Below are positions 1-8,386 of a stretch of 64,000 bases of DNA, piece by piece. The stretch is from Opitutaceae bacterium. GTDB taxonomy: Bacteria; Verrucomicrobiota; Verrucomicrobiia; Opitutales; Opitutaceae. Both the position numbers and the translations under genes were made by a program. The stretch spans positions 21,162 to 85,161 of the forward strand of contig PLXS01000009.1 of assembly GCA_003151515.1 (NCBI GenBank), written 5' to 3'. Numbering within the stretch: the stretch's first letter is position 1; the number at the start of each line of letters is the position of its first letter. The notes under the pieces were generated by a model, which saw only the letters and a program-made list of their open reading frames with translations, searched no databases and was not told the origin of the DNA.

Positions 1-885
1 CGGCTTCTCCCCGTCGCTCGGCATGTAGTCGTCGTCGCTCGGTGGCAGCCTGACCCGGCGCAGGAGGTCACTCGACTCCGGCCTGCCCGGGGCGATGACA
101 GGGCCGTCCTCGCCGCCGAGCAGCAGCAGCGCAAGCGAATCCATCCTGAGCCCTCCCTTGTGCTTCTCGGGCTTATGGCAGGAGATGCAGCTTCGCGACA
201 GGATCGGGGCCACATGCAGTCCGTAGAACGCCGGGTTTGACGGATCGGTGCTTCCCGGACCGCCGCGGACCGCGGGTTGCGGGGCGGCGGTAAGCGCGGC
301 CGCCGCCCGGGCGGGGGCCGGTATGCCGAGCCAGGCGCGAAACGGCGCCGGCATCTTCTCGGAGAGGAAGCCCTCGCCGTAGGTCAATGTCCCGCCGATG
401 TGGGCCGTGAAGACCATGAGCACGACGGAGCCCGCGAGGACGACCGGATAGGCGACGCGCGGCCGGCGCCCCCGCGCTAGCGCCGCCAGCGCGCCCAGGG
501 CCGCGAGCCAGACGCCGTCCCACATGTGGCGCGTCACGTCGCGGCCCCTAAAGCCCCCGCTCCAGGCCAGGAGCCAGCCGTCGAACGCGGCCAGGAGCGC
601 CGCCGCCGCGGCGAGCGTCAGGATCCATCCCGCCGCCAGGCGAAGGTGCGGGCGCCGGGCAGAAAGCCCCGCAAGCTCCAGCACGGGCACGAGCACGAGA
701 AGCGCGGTCGGTCCGTGCACGAGGAGCGGGTGCAGCCGGCCCAGGAACTGCCCCAAGTTGCCGTGCTCGCGGCCGTCCGGCGGCAGGCGAAGCGCCAGGA
801 GGAAGAGGGCCGCCCAGAGGGCGGCCCACGCCGCCGCAAGGGCGCGCGCCGCGCCGGGACGCGCTTGGTCGGGGTCTGATGCCAT
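1..885 (-). CDS. Membrane protein with PSCyt1-type cytochrome c domain (3' part beyond window)
   Basis: This is an open minus-strand frame from an ATG at 885 that is still open at base 1, so only the first 295 residues are seen. The N-terminal 200 residues hold several hydrophobic segments, including LHPLLVHGPTALLVLVP, a DUF2231-like membrane region. A Pro/Ala-rich linker follows, then a haem-binding motif CISCH at residues 233-237 in the context HKPEKHKGGLRMD and GGEDGPVIAPGRPESS. That context is typical of the planctomycete/verrucomicrobial PSCyt1 domain. Proteins of this kind usually continue into further cytochrome or repeat domains. The role is probably an envelope redox protein with the cytochrome outside the cytoplasm, but the partner is unknown. 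It is divergent from cstA. Confidence 0.8.
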   Translation of the reverse strand, partial: MASDPDQARPGAARALAAAWAALWAALFLLALRLPPDGREHGNLGQFLGRLHPLLVHGPTALLVLVPVLELAGLSARRPHLRLAAGWILTLAAAAALLAAFDGWLLAWSGGFRGRDVTRHMWDGVWLAALGALAALARGRRPRVAYPVVLAGSVVLMVFTAHIGGTLTYGEGFLSEKMPAPFRAWLGIPAPARAAAALTAAPQPAVRGGPGSTDPSNPAFYGLHVAPILSRSCISCHKPEKHKGGLRMDSLALLLLGGEDGPVIAPGRPESSDLLRRVRLPPSDDDYMPSDGEKP

Positions 886-1016
886 GGGATCCCTTGTGTA
901 AAGTGCTGGGCCAAAGATGAAAGCCGCCGGGCGGGAGGCAAACCAACAAGTGGGCGGCACGCTTGCGGGCGGGCGGGGCTTTCGCCAACTTGGGCCGCCC
1001 CCGAATTCTCCACCCC

Positions 1017-3050
1017 ATGACCCGAGCGGAACCCAACAAGATCCCGAAGGTCCTTCGCATGCTCGGCTGGGCCGCGATTGCCGCGGCCGGCGCCGCGAGC
1101 GTCGCGGTCCTTGCGCTGGCGCGCGGGGAGAGCGTGAGCGCGATCTGGATGGTGGTCGCCGCGACATGCACGTTCGCGCTCGCCTACCGCTTCCACGCCG
1201 CGTGGCTCATGGCGCGGGTGCTCACGGTCGACGAGCTGCGCGCGACGCCGGCGGAGGTCCACGCGGACGGGAGGGACTTCGTGAAGACGAACCGCTGGGT
1301 GGTCTTCGGGCACCATTTCGCCGCGATTGCCGGGCCCGGCCCGCTCGTGGGCCCGGTGCTCGCCGCCCAGTTCGGATACCTGCCGGGCTTCCTGTGGATA
1401 CTGATCGGGGCCGTCTTCGGGGGGGCCGTCCACGACAGCGTGATCCTGTTCTGCTCGGTGAGGCGGCGCGGAAAGTCGCTCGGACAGATGGTGCGCGAGG
1501 AGGTGGGGCCCTTCGCGGGCCTCGCCGCGCTCGTGAGCGTGACGGCGATAAGCATGATCCTGCTGGCGGTCCTGGCCCTGGTCGTCGTGAACGCGCTCGC
1601 CGAGTCGCCGTGGGGCGTCTTCACGATCGCCGCGACGCTGCCCATCGGGCTCTCCATGGGGGTGGCCATGCGGCCGGGCGCCGGGGGCGGACGCAGGCTG
1701 CACTGGGTGACCGCCGCGGCCGTGGCGGGCCTCCTGGCCGCGGTCTGGGGCGGGCAGTTCATCCGGGACACGCCCCTGGAGGAGCTCCTGACGCTCAAGG
1801 GGACGACGCTCGCCTGGTGGATCATGGGCTACGGGCTCGTCGCCTCGATCATCCCCGTCTGGATGCTGCTGGCGCCGCGCGACTACCTGAGCACGTTCAT
1901 GAAGATCGGCACGATCGTCGCCCTCGGGGCGGCGATCGGGGTCCTGGGGCCGCACCTGCGCATGCCGGCCGTCACGCGGTTCATCGACGGCTCGGGCCCC
2001 GTCTTTGCCGGCCCGGTCTTCCCGTTCTGCTTCATCACGATCGCCTGCGCCGCCGTGTCGGGCTTCCACGCTATCGTGTCGTCGGGGACGACCCCCAAGC
2101 TCCTGTCGCGCGAGAGCGACATCCGCGCGATAGGCTACGGCGCCATGATGGCCGAGATGTGCGTCGGCGTCATGGCGGTGATCGCGGCCTGCTCTATGAA
2201 CCCCGGGGAGTACTTCGCGATCAACATGACGGGCAAAGCGGCCGCCGTGACCCGGCACATCACGGAGCTCGGGTTCGCCGTCACGCCGGCCGACATGGCG
2301 GCCGTGGCGTCGAGCGTAGGGGAGAAGACGATGATCGGGCGCGCCGGGGGCGCGCCCACCTTCGCGCTAGGCATGGCGAGGATGCTCTCGGGGGTGCTTG
2401 GGAAAGGCGCCGCCCTCGCGGTGTGGTACCACTTCGCGATCATGTTCGAGGCCCTCTTCATCCTGACGACGATCGACGCCGGGACGCGCATCGGGCGCTT
2501 CCTTGTTCAGGACATCCTTGGCCTGGCCTGGCGGCCGCTCGGCGACACGCGCTCCCTCGCGGGCAACATCGGGGCGACGGCCCTGTTCGTTGCCGCGTGG
2601 GGCTGGTTCCTGTACCAGGGCGTCGTCGACCCGCTCGGCGGGATCAACTCGCTATGGCCGATCTTCGGCGTCGCGAACCAGCTCCTCGCCGTCATCGCGC
2701 TGTCGCTGGGCACGACGGTGCTGATCAAGATGGGCCGCGCGCGGCATGTCTGGGTGACCCTCCTGCCGCTCGGCTGGCTGCTCGCCGTCACGATGAGCGC
2801 GGGGCTGATGAAGATCTTCAGCCCCGACCCGCGCCTGGGCTTCCTGGCCGGCGCGGCGGCGGCCTCCTCGCCGCGCCAGGCCTTCAACGCCCACGTCGAC
2901 GCAGCCGTGACGGCCGTGTTCCTCGTGCTCGTGGCCGTGGTGGTGCTGGCGAACGCGCGCGCATGGCGCCTCCTCCTCTCGGGAAGGCGGGAGGCCGACC
3001 TGCGAGAGGAGCCCTTCGTGGCCGCGCGCGGGGCCGATCAGACCTCGTAG
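1017..3050 (+). CDS. cstA: CstA family carbon starvation / pyruvate-peptide transporter
   Basis: The product is a 677-residue polytopic inner-membrane protein. The conserved CstA core is seen around residues 60-150: RFHAAWLMARVLTVDELRA, then DGRDFVKTNRWVVFGHHFAA and IAGPGPLVGPVLAAQFGYLP. CstA proteins import pyruvate and/or peptides during carbon limitation. The start chosen is the ATG at 1017 (MTRAEPNKIPK). An upstream in-frame start at 963 would add 18 Gly/Arg-rich residues with no family similarity. The 3' end overlaps the convergent phosphofructokinase gene by 13 bp. No CstA-specific regulator lies beside it. Confidence 0.93.
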   Translation: MTRAEPNKIPKVLRMLGWAAIAAAGAASVAVLALARGESVSAIWMVVAATCTFALAYRFHAAWLMARVLTVDELRATPAEVHADGRDFVKTNRWVVFGHHFAAIAGPGPLVGPVLAAQFGYLPGFLWILIGAVFGGAVHDSVILFCSVRRRGKSLGQMVREEVGPFAGLAALVSVTAISMILLAVLALVVVNALAESPWGVFTIAATLPIGLSMGVAMRPGAGGGRRLHWVTAAAVAGLLAAVWGGQFIRDTPLEELLTLKGTTLAWWIMGYGLVASIIPVWMLLAPRDYLSTFMKIGTIVALGAAIGVLGPHLRMPAVTRFIDGSGPVFAGPVFPFCFITIACAAVSGFHAIVSSGTTPKLLSRESDIRAIGYGAMMAEMCVGVMAVIAACSMNPGEYFAINMTGKAAAVTRHITELGFAVTPADMAAVASSVGEKTMIGRAGGAPTFALGMARMLSGVLGKGAALAVWYHFAIMFEALFILTTIDAGTRIGRFLVQDILGLAWRPLGDTRSLAGNIGATALFVAAWGWFLYQGVVDPLGGINSLWPIFGVANQLLAVIALSLGTTVLIKMGRARHVWVTLLPLGWLLAVTMSAGLMKIFSPDPRLGFLAGAAAASSPRQAFNAHVDAAVTAVFLVLVAVVVLANARAWRLLLSGRREADLREEPFVAARGADQTS

Positions 3051-4294
3051 GCCGGCAGGACCTTGTCGACCCGCACCTTGTCGAGCTTGGCGTAGGTCGG
3101 CACGCCGCTGTCGTAGGGCACGGTGACCTCCCCCTGGATCAGGGGCTGCGCGTAGCGCAGGAACTGGAAGTTCATGCTGACCAAGTCCTCGTTCACCCAC
3201 TCGCGGGGAAGCTTCTTGATGCCGTTCGCGATCTCGGAGAGGGGCGCAAGGCCGGTCTCGACCGTGTAGTGCTCGGTCTCGCCTCGCACGAGGGTCACCA
3301 TCTTGTCCGTCTCGCCGGCGATCGCCGCGCGCACCGCCGCCTGGCCCGCTAGGAAGGCCTCGTCGACGTCCGTCTTGCTGGCCGCGTGGGCCGCCGCGCG
3401 CTGGATCAGCCCGGGCCGGGCGACGCGTACCTTGGCGTTCGGGATCCCCGCCTCAACGATGTCGGCCAGGGCCTCGCCGGCCCCGCCGAGCCTCGCGTGC
3501 CCGAAGGCATCGGTCGCGGCGTCGGCCGCCAGGTAGTTGCCGTCCGCGTCGACAAGACCCTCGGCTACGACGATCAGGCAGTAGCGCTCGCGCTTGAGGA
3601 CGCGCCTCACGTCCTCGAGGACCTTCTCCTGCTGGAAGGGCACCTCGGGAAGGAGAATCAGGTGCGGCGGGTCGTGCGGGTGGTCGCGCCTTTTCGCCAA
3701 GGCGGTGCCCGCGGCGATCCAACCGGCGCCGCGGCCCATCACCTCGACGATTGAGACCAGGTCGCCCTGTCCCATGGCCTCGTTGTCGCACGCGATCTCG
3801 CGCACCGTCATGGCAAGGTACTTGATCACGCTCCCGTAGCCCGGGCAGTGGTCCGTGCCCGAAAGGTCGTTGTCGATCGTCTTGGGCACGCCGATGACGC
3901 GCAGTTCGTAGCCCTGCTCCGCCGCGAGCTTCGATATCTTGTCCGCGGTGTCCTGCGAGTCGTTGCCGCCGATGTAGAAGAAGTACCTGATGTTGTGCGC
4001 CTTGAACACCTCGAGGACGCGCTCGAAGTCCTGCTGCTTCTTGAGCTTGTAGCGGCAGGTCCCCAAGGCCGCCCCCGGGGTGTGCCTGAGGGCCCGGATC
4101 TGCTGCTGGGACTCGGCCGCCAAGTCGACGAGGTCCTCCTGGAGGATGCCGAGGACGCCATTGAGGCTGCCGTAGATCTCCTCAATCACCTCATGGTTCA
4201 GCGCTTCGGCGATTAGGCCGGAAACGCTCGCGTTGGTAACAGAAGTAGGGCCGCCAGATTGGCCTATGAGTACGTTGCCGATGAGTTCAGCCAT
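3038..4294 (-). CDS. pfp: Diphosphate-dependent 6-phosphofructokinase
   Basis: This 418-residue PFK-family enzyme phosphorylates fructose 6-phosphate in glycolysis. The N-terminal phosphate loop is GQSGGPTSVTNAS. The nucleotide/PPi discrimination motifs are GGNDS near residue 109 and PKTIDND near residue 137. An Asp in place of the ATP-type Gly (GGDGS) and a Lys in place of Gly (PGTIDND) are the established marks of pyrophosphate-dependent enzymes. PPi as phosphoryl donor is therefore the likely call, and the reaction is then reversible. MGRGAG near residue 187 is the substrate-binding motif. The gene stands alone and is convergent with cstA. Confidence 0.9.
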   Translation of the reverse strand: MAELIGNVLIGQSGGPTSVTNASVSGLIAEALNHEVIEEIYGSLNGVLGILQEDLVDLAAESQQQIRALRHTPGAALGTCRYKLKKQQDFERVLEVFKAHNIRYFFYIGGNDSQDTADKISKLAAEQGYELRVIGVPKTIDNDLSGTDHCPGYGSVIKYLAMTVREIACDNEAMGQGDLVSIVEVMGRGAGWIAAGTALAKRRDHPHDPPHLILLPEVPFQQEKVLEDVRRVLKRERYCLIVVAEGLVDADGNYLAADAATDAFGHARLGGAGEALADIVEAGIPNAKVRVARPGLIQRAAAHAASKTDVDEAFLAGQAAVRAAIAGETDKMVTLVRGETEHYTVETGLAPLSEIANGIKKLPREWVNEDLVSMNFQFLRYAQPLIQGEVTVPYDSGVPTYAKLDKVRVDKVLPAYEV

Positions 4295-4374
4295 GTGAAA
4301 GGGGGGAGTGGTTGTTGAGGACCATGAGGGTCAAAGCAAGCGCATCACCCATGGGTTAAGCAAACGAAAATTTC

Positions 4375-4399
4375 CGAAAAGGCCTCCCTGCGGCCTAAA
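4375..4399 (-). terminator. Likely intrinsic terminator of purB
   Basis: Read on the minus strand, the purB stop codon runs straight into AGGCC-gcaggga-GGCCT followed by TTTT. The stem is only 5 bp, but its position at the gene end and the T run fit a short Rho-independent terminator. Confidence 0.45.
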
Positions 4400-5843
4400 G
4401 AAGGCGCGCGGGCCTGTACTCGGCCGCGCCCTTGAACCGCCTCGAGAGCGGGGCAACCTCGGCCACGAAGGCGTCGACCTGGTTGGGGGCTGACCCCACG
4501 AACCGCGCGCTGTCCGCAAGGATTCCCTGAAGGGCCTTCCTGGAGAGGCCGATGCGCCGGTCGGCCGCGAGCCGGTCCAGCAGGTCCGGCCCGGGCGTCC
4601 CCGATCGCATGGCCTTCGCGGCAGCAAGCGAATGCTCCTTGATGGCCTCGTGCGCCGTCTCGCGCCCGGCCCCGCGCTTGACGGCCTCCATGAGGATGGT
4701 CGTCGAGGCGAGGAAAGGCAGGTTGCGCTCGTTCTCGAGCGCGATCGCCGAGGGGAAGGGCTCCATCTGCACAAGCACCGTCAGCAGGGTCTCGAGCGAG
4801 CCGTCGATCGCGAAGAACGCGTCGGGAAGGGCGACGCGGCGCACGACCGAGCAGGAGACATCGCCCTCGTTCCACTGGTCGCCGGCCATCGAGGCGGTCA
4901 TCGCCACGTAGCCCGAGAGCACCGTCGAGAACCCGCAGATGCGCTCGCAGTTGCGCGCGTTGGCCTTGTGGGGCATCGCGGACGATCCGACCTGGCCCTC
5001 CTGGAAGCCCTCGGTCACGAGGCCGGCCCCCGCCATGAGGCGCATGGTCGTCGCGAAGCTGGCCGCGGCGCTGCCCGTCTGGTGGAGGGCCGACACGACG
5101 TCGAAATCAAGGCCCCTGGGATAGACCTGCCCGACGCAACGCAGCGACGCGGGTATGCCGAGGTGCTTCAGGACCCGGCTCTCGAGTTCCGCGACCTTGT
5201 CGGCCCTCCCGCCGAGAAGCGTCAGCTGGTCGAGCTGGGTGCCGACGGCGCCCTTCAGGCCCCGCACCGGGTAGCTCTCGATCAGGTGGTCGAGGCGGTC
5301 GAGCGCGAGCAGCATCTCCTGGCCGAACATCGCGATGCGCTTGCCGAGCGTGGTCGGCTGCGCGGGGACGTTGTGCGTGCGCCCCGTTATCATCAGGTCC
5401 CTGAACTCCTCCGCGCGCCTCGAGAGCGCCAGGAGCGCCGAGGCGACCTTGCGCTGCACGATCTTGAGCGAGCGGAAGATCTGCAGCTGCTCGACGTTCT
5501 CGGTCAGGTCGCGGCTGGTGAGCCCCAGGTGGATGAACTGGCGCTGCGCCAGCTCGGAGAACTCCTCGATCCTCGACTTGACGTCGTGGAGCGTGACCCG
5601 CTCCCGCTTCGCGATGGACTCGAGGTCGATCTTCGCCTTCACGCGCTCGTAGTCCCTGATCGCCTCGGACGGGATAGGGACGCCCAGGTCCCTCTGGGCC
5701 TTCATGACCGCTATCCAGAAGTCGCGCTCGAGCAGCACCTTTCCCCGGCGCGACCACACGTCCCTCACCGCGGCGGACGCGTAGCGCTCGGCGAGGACGT
5801 TGAGCACGGGCTCGCTTGGGAGGGGCTCCTTGGGGTCGTTCAC
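4395..5843 (-). CDS. purB: Adenylosuccinate lyase
   Basis: The product is 482 residues of the fumarase/aspartase superfamily. It cleaves SAICAR and adenylosuccinate in purine synthesis in the cytoplasm. The signature loop GSSAMPHKANARNCER is near residue 290 and carries the catalytic Ser. LTSRDLTEN near residue 108 and TGRTHNVPAQPTT near residue 154 are the other two active-site regions. The length is normal for the vertebrate-like/Gram-negative subgroup. The ATG start gives MNDPKEPLPS. The gene is 58 bp downstream of holA on the same strand and could share its transcript. Confidence 0.95.
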   Translation of the reverse strand: MNDPKEPLPSEPVLNVLAERYASAAVRDVWSRRGKVLLERDFWIAVMKAQRDLGVPIPSEAIRDYERVKAKIDLESIAKRERVTLHDVKSRIEEFSELAQRQFIHLGLTSRDLTENVEQLQIFRSLKIVQRKVASALLALSRRAEEFRDLMITGRTHNVPAQPTTLGKRIAMFGQEMLLALDRLDHLIESYPVRGLKGAVGTQLDQLTLLGGRADKVAELESRVLKHLGIPASLRCVGQVYPRGLDFDVVSALHQTGSAAASFATTMRLMAGAGLVTEGFQEGQVGSSAMPHKANARNCERICGFSTVLSGYVAMTASMAGDQWNEGDVSCSVVRRVALPDAFFAIDGSLETLLTVLVQMEPFPSAIALENERNLPFLASTTILMEAVKRGAGRETAHEAIKEHSLAAAKAMRSGTPGPDLLDRLAADRRIGLSRKALQGILADSARFVGSAPNQVDAFVAEVAPLSRRFKGAAEYRPARLL

Positions 5844-5901
5844 GAGAGGCGCCTATTAAACGGCGCGGGGCGTCGAACGCTACCGCAAAAGGGCCCGGCC
5901 G

Positions 5902-6999
5902 CTAGCCCGTGAGGCAGCGCACGGCCATGTCCCGCAGCACGTCCTCCTGCTCGGCCGGGCGCCGGATGATCTCCTCGAAGGCGCCGACGAACTCCCGCTG
6001 GTTGTCTATCAGGCGGCGCAGGGTCGGCAGGGGGGACGACCCTGCCAGCTTGCCGACGTACCAGGGGTTCTGGGTGAACACGTTGAACGAGCTTTTCTCG
6101 GAGACGGCGTCGCCGAACAGCGGTCCGTAGGTTGCGGCGGCCTTCTGCAGGCCGTCGACGCCCCTCGGGCCGACCCTGGCGTCCCCGGCGTCGACGAGCG
6201 CCCTGACCTGGATGAGGATCCGGTTGCGGTTCTGGAGCGCCGAGAGCACGGGCCGGGCGTCGCCGCCCGCGAAGAAGTGCCTCCTCAGGGCAGCCAGGGT
6301 CCATTGGAGGTCGCCGCTGAAGAACGCGTCGGCCGTCTCGAAGAAGTCGCCCTGAGCTGCGTTGGGGGTCAGGGCGGCCACCGCCGACTCCTCGATCAGC
6401 GCGCCGTCCGCGTGGTCCGCGAGCTTGTGGACCTCCTCGACGAGCAGCCGCGCGTTCGCCCCGATCCTCGCCAGGAGGAGCTCGACCGCCCCGGGCCCGA
6501 ACTGCGCGCCGACCGCCTGCGCCTCGGCCGCAACCACCCCGGCGAGCGTGTCGCCGTCCTCGCCGCCGTCCGCGAGCTCGAAGGAGGAGTTCTTCTCGCA
6601 CCACTTGGGGAACGATCGCCTGCGATCGACCGGCGCTGCCGTGATGAGCACGGCTGTCTCGGCGGGGTCGACCGACTGCAGGAGCTGCTGGAGGTCCTCG
6701 ACCAGCCTCAGCGTGGTCTCGGCCTTCCCTGTGACGGTGTCGGAGAGGAAGTTCACGTCCTTAAGCCACACGATCCTGCGGCCGCCGAACATCGGCAGGG
6801 TCTGCACCGACTCCCGGAACCTGGCCACGGCGGCCTCCACCTCGTCCACGTTCGCGGCGAAGCCGCTCAGGACCTCCCTGGAGAACTCGTCCGCGCCCTT
6901 GCCCCCGAGCTCCTCGAAGCGCCTCTGGCCCGCCCTGGAGACGAGGAAGTCGTCCTGCCCGCATATAAAGGAGAAGGTCGGTGGGGGCGATGCGGGCAT
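5902..6999 (-). CDS. holA: DNA polymerase III subunit delta
   Basis: This 365-residue clamp-loader delta subunit opens the beta clamp during replication. The typical opening is FSFICGQDDFLVSRAG, where family members have a Walker-A-like region without a functional ATPase. The mid-domain sequence RRIVWLKDVNFLSD and the C-terminal collar helices (ALQNRNRILIQVRALVDAG) fit the family. The ATG at 6999 (MPASPPPTF) is preferred to an in-frame TTG at 7020. Sequence divergence is high, as is usual for HolA, but the overall architecture is clear. Confidence 0.88.
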   Translation of the reverse strand: MPASPPPTFSFICGQDDFLVSRAGQRRFEELGGKGADEFSREVLSGFAANVDEVEAAVARFRESVQTLPMFGGRRIVWLKDVNFLSDTVTGKAETTLRLVEDLQQLLQSVDPAETAVLITAAPVDRRRSFPKWCEKNSSFELADGGEDGDTLAGVVAAEAQAVGAQFGPGAVELLLARIGANARLLVEEVHKLADHADGALIEESAVAALTPNAAQGDFFETADAFFSGDLQWTLAALRRHFFAGGDARPVLSALQNRNRILIQVRALVDAGDARVGPRGVDGLQKAAATYGPLFGDAVSEKSSFNVFTQNPWYVGKLAGSSPLPTLRRLIDNQREFVGAFEEIIRRPAEQEDVLRDMAVRCLTG

Positions 7000-7106
7000 C
7001 GCGGGGAGCTTTGGACGCAAGCGAGTGACGGCTCAATTTAAAACCGAGACCGGCGGCCGGATCCGGCCCGGCCGCGCCGGCCTCCAACTTTCGGGGCGAC
7101 GACCTC

Positions 7107-7352
7107 ATGAACCCGCTGACGCTCTTCGGCCTCTTCGCCGTTACGGCGATGCTCATCTTCTACGCCCTCGAGTCCCGCGGCCGCGGGTTCATCCTGGCAT
7201 TCGCCGGCGCGTGCGCCCTCGGGTCGGTTTACGGGTTCCTCCAGGGAGCCTGGCCGTTCGGGGTCGTCGAGGCGGTCTGGGCCGCCGTCGCGATACGACG
7301 CTGGCGGTCGGCGGGGGCGCCCGGCCGGCCGCCCGGAGGGAGCCCGCTATGA
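7107..7352 (+). CDS. Small two-helix membrane protein
   Basis: This 81-residue protein has two predicted membrane helices (NPLTLFGLFAVTAMLIFYAL and GFILAFAGACALGSVYGFL) and a basic C-terminal tail. It resembles short conserved membrane proteins annotated as hypothetical in many Gram-negatives, and no function is known to me. Its stop overlaps the start of the next gene (ATGA), so the two are translationally coupled. It opens the gene run that leads into the arn genes, with arnT starting about 1 kb downstream. Confidence 0.72.
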   Translation: MNPLTLFGLFAVTAMLIFYALESRGRGFILAFAGACALGSVYGFLQGAWPFGVVEAVWAAVAIRRWRSAGAPGRPPGGSPL

Positions 7353-8332
7353 GCATGCGAATCCGGCCCGTTCTCGCCCTCCTCCTCCTGGCGCCGTTCA
7401 TCGGCGAGTTCCTACTTGGGGACTTCACGCTGCGCCAGCTGTGGATTTACCCGATCATGCTGCCGATCTACGGGGGCGGCGCGGTGCTGATCCGCGAGGC
7501 GGCGCGCCGCTCGGGCCGGGGCTGGCCGACGATCTTTCTCCTCGGGCTCGCCTACGGCATCGTCGAGGAAGTCCTGGCGGACCAGTCGCTCTTCAACCCC
7601 CACTTCCTCGGGCTACGGCTCATCGAATACGGGTACATCCCGGCCCTGGGCATCTCGGCGCCGTGGACGACCTACGTGCTCGCGATCCACGTGGTCTGGA
7701 GCATCGGCGTGCCGATCGCCCTGGTCGAGGCTCTTGTGCCGGAGCGAAGGAGGGATCCCTGGGTCGGCCGGAAGGGACTCGCCGCCGCCGGCCTGCTCTA
7801 CGCCCTGGGCGTGGCCGTCGTGGTCGCGGGGACCGCGAAGCGCGAGCACTTCATGGCCTCCAGAGCCCAGCTCGCCTCCGGCGCCTTCGCGGCCGCGGCC
7901 GTCGCCGCCCTGGCGTTCGCGCTGTTTCGGCCCGCGGGGGGTAGCAGCGGGCCGGCGCCCGCGGCCGGCCCGGCGGGGCCGCGCCTTCCGCTGTGGCTTG
8001 GATCCCTCGCGTTCGCATTCGGGTCCGCCCTTCTCCTCATGACGGGCATGACGGCCGCGCTGCCGCCCGCGGCTGTCGAGGTGGGCGAGCTCGCGGCCTT
8101 GGCCATCCCGATGGCGGTCCTGGCGTACGTGCGGCGTTCGCCCGGGTGGAGCGACGCCTGTGCCGACGCGGCGGCCGTCGGGGCCCTCCTGGCCTACTGT
8201 TGGTGGGGCTTCGTTGTGACGACATCGCTGCACGGCCGCGCGGGCATCCCCGGGCAGTGCCTCTTCGTCGCGGCCGTTGTCGTTCCCTTGGCGGCAATCA
8301 TTGTCCGCCGGGAAATCCGCAAAGACGCATAG
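7349..8332 (+). CDS. Polytopic membrane protein of unknown function
   Basis: This 327-residue protein has about nine or ten hydrophobic segments. The start ATG overlaps the previous stop (ATGA). Near residue 70 is a conserved-looking motif, GLAYGIVEEVLADQSLFNPH. The paired Glu recalls CPBP-type intramembrane proteins, but the remaining CPBP motifs are not evident. I do not recognise the function. It lies 54 bp upstream of arnT, so an envelope role linked to the arn genes is possible by context only. An EmrE-like ArnE/F flippase fold is not supported, because the protein is about three times too long. Confidence 0.75.
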   Translation: MSMRIRPVLALLLLAPFIGEFLLGDFTLRQLWIYPIMLPIYGGGAVLIREAARRSGRGWPTIFLLGLAYGIVEEVLADQSLFNPHFLGLRLIEYGYIPALGISAPWTTYVLAIHVVWSIGVPIALVEALVPERRRDPWVGRKGLAAAGLLYALGVAVVVAGTAKREHFMASRAQLASGAFAAAAVAALAFALFRPAGGSSGPAPAAGPAGPRLPLWLGSLAFAFGSALLLMTGMTAALPPAAVEVGELAALAIPMAVLAYVRRSPGWSDACADAAAVGALLAYCWWGFVVTTSLHGRAGIPGQCLFVAAVVVPLAAIIVRREIRKDA

Positions 8333-8386
8333 ATTGCCGTCCGCCGCAGACTTGCGTGGCTGCGCCATAATGCCTACTTCCCCCGT

